Shown here: one piece after another, positions 61,351 through 64,000 of the stretch | How the letters are laid out: each line of letters opens with the position of its first letter | Position numbering within the stretch: the stretch's first letter is position 1 | Assembly: GCA_039818985.1 (NCBI GenBank) | Contig: JBCBSU010000001.1 | Span: forward strand, 336,367-400,366 | Reading direction: 5' to 3' | Source of the DNA: Pseudomonadota bacterium | GTDB lineage: Bacteria; Pseudomonadota; Alphaproteobacteria; Sphingomonadales; Sphingomonadaceae | Length of the DNA: 64,000 nt | Notes under the pieces: model-generated | Database searches by the model: none | What the model saw: the letters and a program-made list of their open reading frames with translations, nothing else | Told to the model about the DNA's origin: nothing | Program-made: the position numbers and the translations under genes

Positions 61351-61905
61351 CTACAGCTTGGGCAGGGTCACGCCGCGCTGACCCATATATTTGCCGGCGC
61401 GGTCGGCATAGCTGGTCTCGCATGGCTCATTACCCTGCAGGAACAGAAACTGACACGCGCCTTCATTGGCATAAATCTTGGCGGGAAGCGGCGTGGTATT
61501 GGAAAATTCCAGCGTTACATGCCCTTCCCAGCCGGGTTCGAGCGGAGTGACATTGACGATAATTCCGCAGCGGGCATAGGTGGACTTGCCGAGACAGATC
61601 ACCAGCACATCCTCGGGCACACGGAAATATTCGACCGTCCGCGCCAGCGCGAAGCTGTTGGGCGGGATGATGCAGACATCGGTTTCGCGATCAACGAAGC
61701 TTTTGGGGTCAAACTGTTTGGGATCGACCACTGAGCTGTCGACATTGGTGAAAATCTTGAACTCGGGCGCGACCCGGGCGTCATAACCATATGAGGAAAG
61801 GCCGTAGCTGATACAGCCATCGCGCCGCTGTGCCTCGACAAAGGGTTCGATCATGCCCTTTTCCTGCGCCTGAGTGCGAATCCATTTGTCGGAAAGAATG
61901 GCCAT
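61351..61905 (-). CDS. dcd: dCTP deaminase
   Basis: A 184-residue dCTP deaminase that makes dUTP, feeding dTMP synthesis. Conserved blocks include [84 protein letters not shown] and QFLFL. The start at 61905 matches the family N-terminus. It is followed on the same strand by the arsR pair. It forms a nucleotide-metabolism pair with cdd upstream. Confidence 0.96.
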   Translation of the reverse strand: MAILSDKWIRTQAQEKGMIEPFVEAQRRDGCISYGLSSYGYDARVAPEFKIFTNVDSSVVDPKQFDPKSFVDRETDVCIIPPNSFALARTVEYFRVPEDVLVICLGKSTYARCGIIVNVTPLEPGWEGHVTLEFSNTTPLPAKIYANEGACQFLFLQGNEPCETSYADRAGKYMGQRGVTLPKL

Positions 61906-61951
61906 GAGGATAATGCTCCGGCAGACGTGCGCGGGAATGTGCGCGTGACTG

Positions 61952-62419
61952 TCAGTCCAGATTGGCGGGACCGAAAGCGTGTGGCAAGAGTTCGGACAGG
62001 CGATGCTGTGCATAACCATCGGCATGGGCGCAGAAGATCACCGGGTCGGTGCCGCCAAGCTGCGCCACCTCATTAAGTGTCTGGCGGCAGCGGCCACAGG
62101 GCGTTACCGGCACCGCATTGGCGATGATGGTCGCCTTGTCCTCATCAGAGGGTGGACCGCCGACTATCGCAACCGCCACCAGCCCGGTGCGCAGCCCGTG
62201 ATGATTGGCCTCGAGCAAGGCTGCAGTTTCAGCACAGATGGAGAGGCCATAGCTCGCATTTTCGAAATTGGCGCCGCGGATGACCGTGCCTTGGGTCGAA
62301 CCGTCATCGAAGAGCAGGGCCGCGCCGACATGGAAGCGCGAATAGGGGGCATAGGCGCGTGCTGCAGCCTTATGCGCCTCGGCGATCAGGGCTTCGGGGT
62401 CGATTATAATATTACTCAT
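61952..62419 (-). CDS. cdd: cytidine deaminase
   Basis: A 155-residue homotetrameric-type cytidine deaminase of pyrimidine salvage. The catalytic HAE/PCxxC zinc motif appears as [10 protein letters not shown] (about residue 62) and [12 protein letters not shown] (about 107). [12 protein letters not shown] and [16 protein letters not shown] are typical. ATG 62419 overlaps the GH25-like stop at 62412 by eight bases, suggesting translational coupling. The dcd gene follows 46 bases downstream. Confidence 0.95.
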   Translation of the reverse strand: MSNIIIDPEALIAEAHKAAARAYAPYSRFHVGAALLFDDGSTQGTVIRGANFENASYGLSICAETAALLEANHHGLRTGLVAVAIVGGPPSDEDKATIIANAVPVTPCGRCRQTLNEVAQLGGTDPVIFCAHADGYAQHRLSELLPHAFGPANLD

Positions 62420-63146
62420 CGCTGCTGGCCTCTCCTGTTGCCTGATCCTGCGGGCGAATAACATTCCACGCAACCGGTTGTTCGACGCCATCTATGCGAT
62501 AGCTGTCATTGGCGGTCCACATCACCCAGGGCTTGGTGGCATAATCGGGCGGGAAATAATTGCCGGTGAGCCAGACATCGCGGCCAATGGCGCTGCTGAC
62601 GCCATATTCCGCCTCGAATTCTGGCGAGACCTGCAAAATGGCAGCCTTGCCCATATGGTTTTCGACCTGGTTGAGAAAGGTGATCAGTTCGCTCATCACC
62701 AGCGATTGTGCCGGGCGGGAAGGACAATCCTCCTCAAATTCCAGTGTAATTGCGCTGGGCATCGCCGTGTCGTCACGTGGCACCGTGGTGACGAAATTCT
62801 CCGCCTGGTCGCTGGCGAGGCGACACAGGCTGTATCGGTGCACCGGAGCAAAGCCGATTCCGGCCTCGCGGGCGCCGCGATAATTTTCGATGAAGCGTTC
62901 ATCGCGACCATCCGATCCACTGGTTGCAGCAATATAGCCGAAATCCACTTGCTGCGCCGCCAGGGCGCGCCAGCTCACCGGGCCGCTATCGGCACTGACC
63001 GTAACACCCTGTAGCGGATATTGATCGCGCGGCGGTGTCCATGCGCGCGCCATGCCGATCACCACCCAGACGATAAGCGCGCCGATCGCGAGCAGTCCCA
63101 TCACCATCATCAGGCGGGCTGCGCCCGATTTTCGCCCCTGTGCCAT
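62412..63146 (-). CDS. GH25-like (lysozyme fold) membrane-anchored protein, catalytic Asp replaced
   Basis: A 244-residue protein with an N-terminal membrane anchor (LMMVMGLLAIGALIVWVVIGMA) and a GH25-like domain. Where active GH25 lysozymes have GIDVS, this reads GVTVS, and where they have LDxE it reads ITLEFEE, so two of the catalytic Asp positions appear to be Thr while the Glu remains. The HRYSLC, AYxxF-like and WxTGNYFPPDYATKPWVMWTANDSYRI parts fit the barrel. It may bind peptidoglycan without cutting it, or use other residues. It overlaps cdd by eight bases, an odd pairing. Confidence 0.7.
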   Translation of the reverse strand: MAQGRKSGAARLMMVMGLLAIGALIVWVVIGMARAWTPPRDQYPLQGVTVSADSGPVSWRALAAQQVDFGYIAATSGSDGRDERFIENYRGAREAGIGFAPVHRYSLCRLASDQAENFVTTVPRDDTAMPSAITLEFEEDCPSRPAQSLVMSELITFLNQVENHMGKAAILQVSPEFEAEYGVSSAIGRDVWLTGNYFPPDYATKPWVMWTANDSYRIDGVEQPVAWNVIRPQDQATGEASSDE

Positions 63147-63164
63147 GCCGATACCCTGTTGTCC

Positions 63165-63647
63165 CTAGCCCTTGATATGCAGCACGCAGATTAGGGTAAA
63201 GAGGCGTCTTGCTGTCGGGAAATCAACTTCAACCTTGCCGTCCAACCGTTCCATCAGCAATTCCGCCGCCTGATTGTGGATGCCGCGCCGGGCCATGTCG
63301 ATGGTCTCGATCTCCTGTGCGCTGGCCTGACGGATGGCCTGATAATAGCTGTCGCAAATGGCGAAATATTCGCGGATCGGTCGCCGAAAACGTCCCAGTG
63401 CCAGGATGATCGTTTCCAGCGCTGTGCTGTCCTGACGGGCAATATCCATCACCAGACGGCCTTCCGAAACCGAGAGGCTGAGCCGATAGGGACCGGGATA
63501 ATTACCGCCGCGTCCCGATAGTGGCCGGAAGCTGTTCTCCTCGATCAGGTCGAAGATCGCAATGCGCCGCTCCTGCTCGATATCGGCATTGCGCCACAAT
63601 ATCGTCGCCTCGTCGAGCGCGATATGACAAATCCGGTGGTTGCTCAT
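63165..63647 (-). CDS. UPF0262 family protein
   Basis: A 160-residue alphaproteobacterial protein of UPF0262, with no known function. The family blocks RICHIALDEATI, ERRIAIFDLIEENSF, PYRLSLSVSEGRLVMDIA and the Asp-Tyr rich FAICDSYYQAIR are clear. Start 63647 (MSNHRI) fits family members; ATG 63656 is an in-frame alternative. It is divergent from dnaB, with about 120 bases between. Confidence 0.85.
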   Translation of the reverse strand: MSNHRICHIALDEATILWRNADIEQERRIAIFDLIEENSFRPLSGRGGNYPGPYRLSLSVSEGRLVMDIARQDSTALETIILALGRFRRPIREYFAICDSYYQAIRQASAQEIETIDMARRGIHNQAAELLMERLDGKVEVDFPTARRLFTLICVLHIKG

Positions 63648-63766
63648 CCCGTGCATGGATAGCCGCCGAGTCTCACGGGGCAAGAGAAAAACTTATCATC
63701 GCTATCCACAGTGGCTTTGTCCTCATCGCCCTTGCAAGCGCATGCATGCATCCGCATAGCGAGCGC

Positions 63767-64000
63767 ATGGCTTCCGCATTTCCTGATAATGACACCGCCA
63801 ATGGTGGTGCGACCGACAGTGACGACACAACCAGCCTGCCACATAATATCGAGGCGGAGGCGGCGTTTCTCGGTGCCCTGCTGATCGACAACCGGGTGTC
63901 CGAAGACATCACCATCCCGTTGCAGCCCGACCATTTTTATGAGCCGCTGCATGGCCGCATCTATGACCGCATATTGAAGCTGCTCGACCGCAACCTGGTC
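63767..64000 (+). CDS. dnaB: replicative DNA helicase DnaB (3' end outside window)
   Basis: The frame opens at ATG 63767 and runs past the end of the window. The first 78 residues include SLPHNIEAEAAFLGALLIDNRVSEDI and FYEPLHGRIYDRILKLLDRN, the start of the DnaB N-terminal domain that binds DnaG primase. An in-frame ATG at 63746 is an alternative start. The ATPase and DNA-binding domains lie beyond the end. Confidence 0.92.
   Translation, partial: MASAFPDNDTANGGATDSDDTTSLPHNIEAEAAFLGALLIDNRVSEDITIPLQPDHFYEPLHGRIYDRILKLLDRNLV

Overview
The window is a chromosomal stretch of an alphaproteobacterium, most likely from the order Sphingomonadales. The evidence is a CtrA response regulator with a CtrA box and GANTC sites in its promoter, a UPF0262 protein, NDUFA12 and DUF2155 proteins, an alphaproteobacterial-type promoter (CTTGAC-N17-CTATAT) in front of rpoB, many secreted peptidases, a TonB-dependent receptor, and high-GC coding sequence. 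It starts inside a ketoacyl synthase III gene and ends inside dnaB.

Layout. 1-8.0 kb: lipid and envelope genes (KAS III, HSL-type hydrolase, Mpo1-like DUF962 protein, fatty acyl-AMP ligase) around an XpaC/TelA pair and an S9 peptidase. 8.4-11.4 kb: recX, a DUF192 lipoprotein, NDUFA12, DUF2155 lipoprotein and aat. 11.6-45.5 kb: the conserved tRNA-Trp, secE, nusG, rplK, rplA, rplJ, rplL, rpoB, rpoC order. It is broken by host genes at several points (pepF after tRNA-Trp; four genes between nusG and rplK; about 15 kb between rplA and rplJ; three opposite-strand genes between rplL and rpoB). The resulting blocks appear to have their own promoters and terminators.

The rplA-rplJ gap holds an acquired island at about 20.9-32.0 kb. 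It contains two overlapping tyrosine recombinases, a low-GC pair of secreted, probably lipoprotein, genes with no family I recognise, a gamma-type adenine methyltransferase with a BsuBI/PstI-family endonuclease, and a SIR2-HerA abortive defence pair. This is the accessory, defence-related part of the window.

45.6-52.9 kb: an HExxH peptidase with repeats, a DUF6607 protein divergent from a haem/transferrin-type TonB receptor with a Fur-box-like site between them, then azoR, pirin and doxX genes divergent from a LysR regulator (probably quinone or electrophile stress). 53.8-64 kb: a PhyH dioxygenase, ctrA, a PPP-type phosphatase, a saccharopine-dehydrogenase-like reductase, a radical SAM protein, an acyl-CoA dehydrogenase, an ArsR/ArsI-CadI operon behind a twin palindrome, dcd, cdd, a GH25-like protein with altered catalytic residues, a UPF0262 protein and the start of dnaB.

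Functions were assigned by reading motifs and recalling families; no database search was run.
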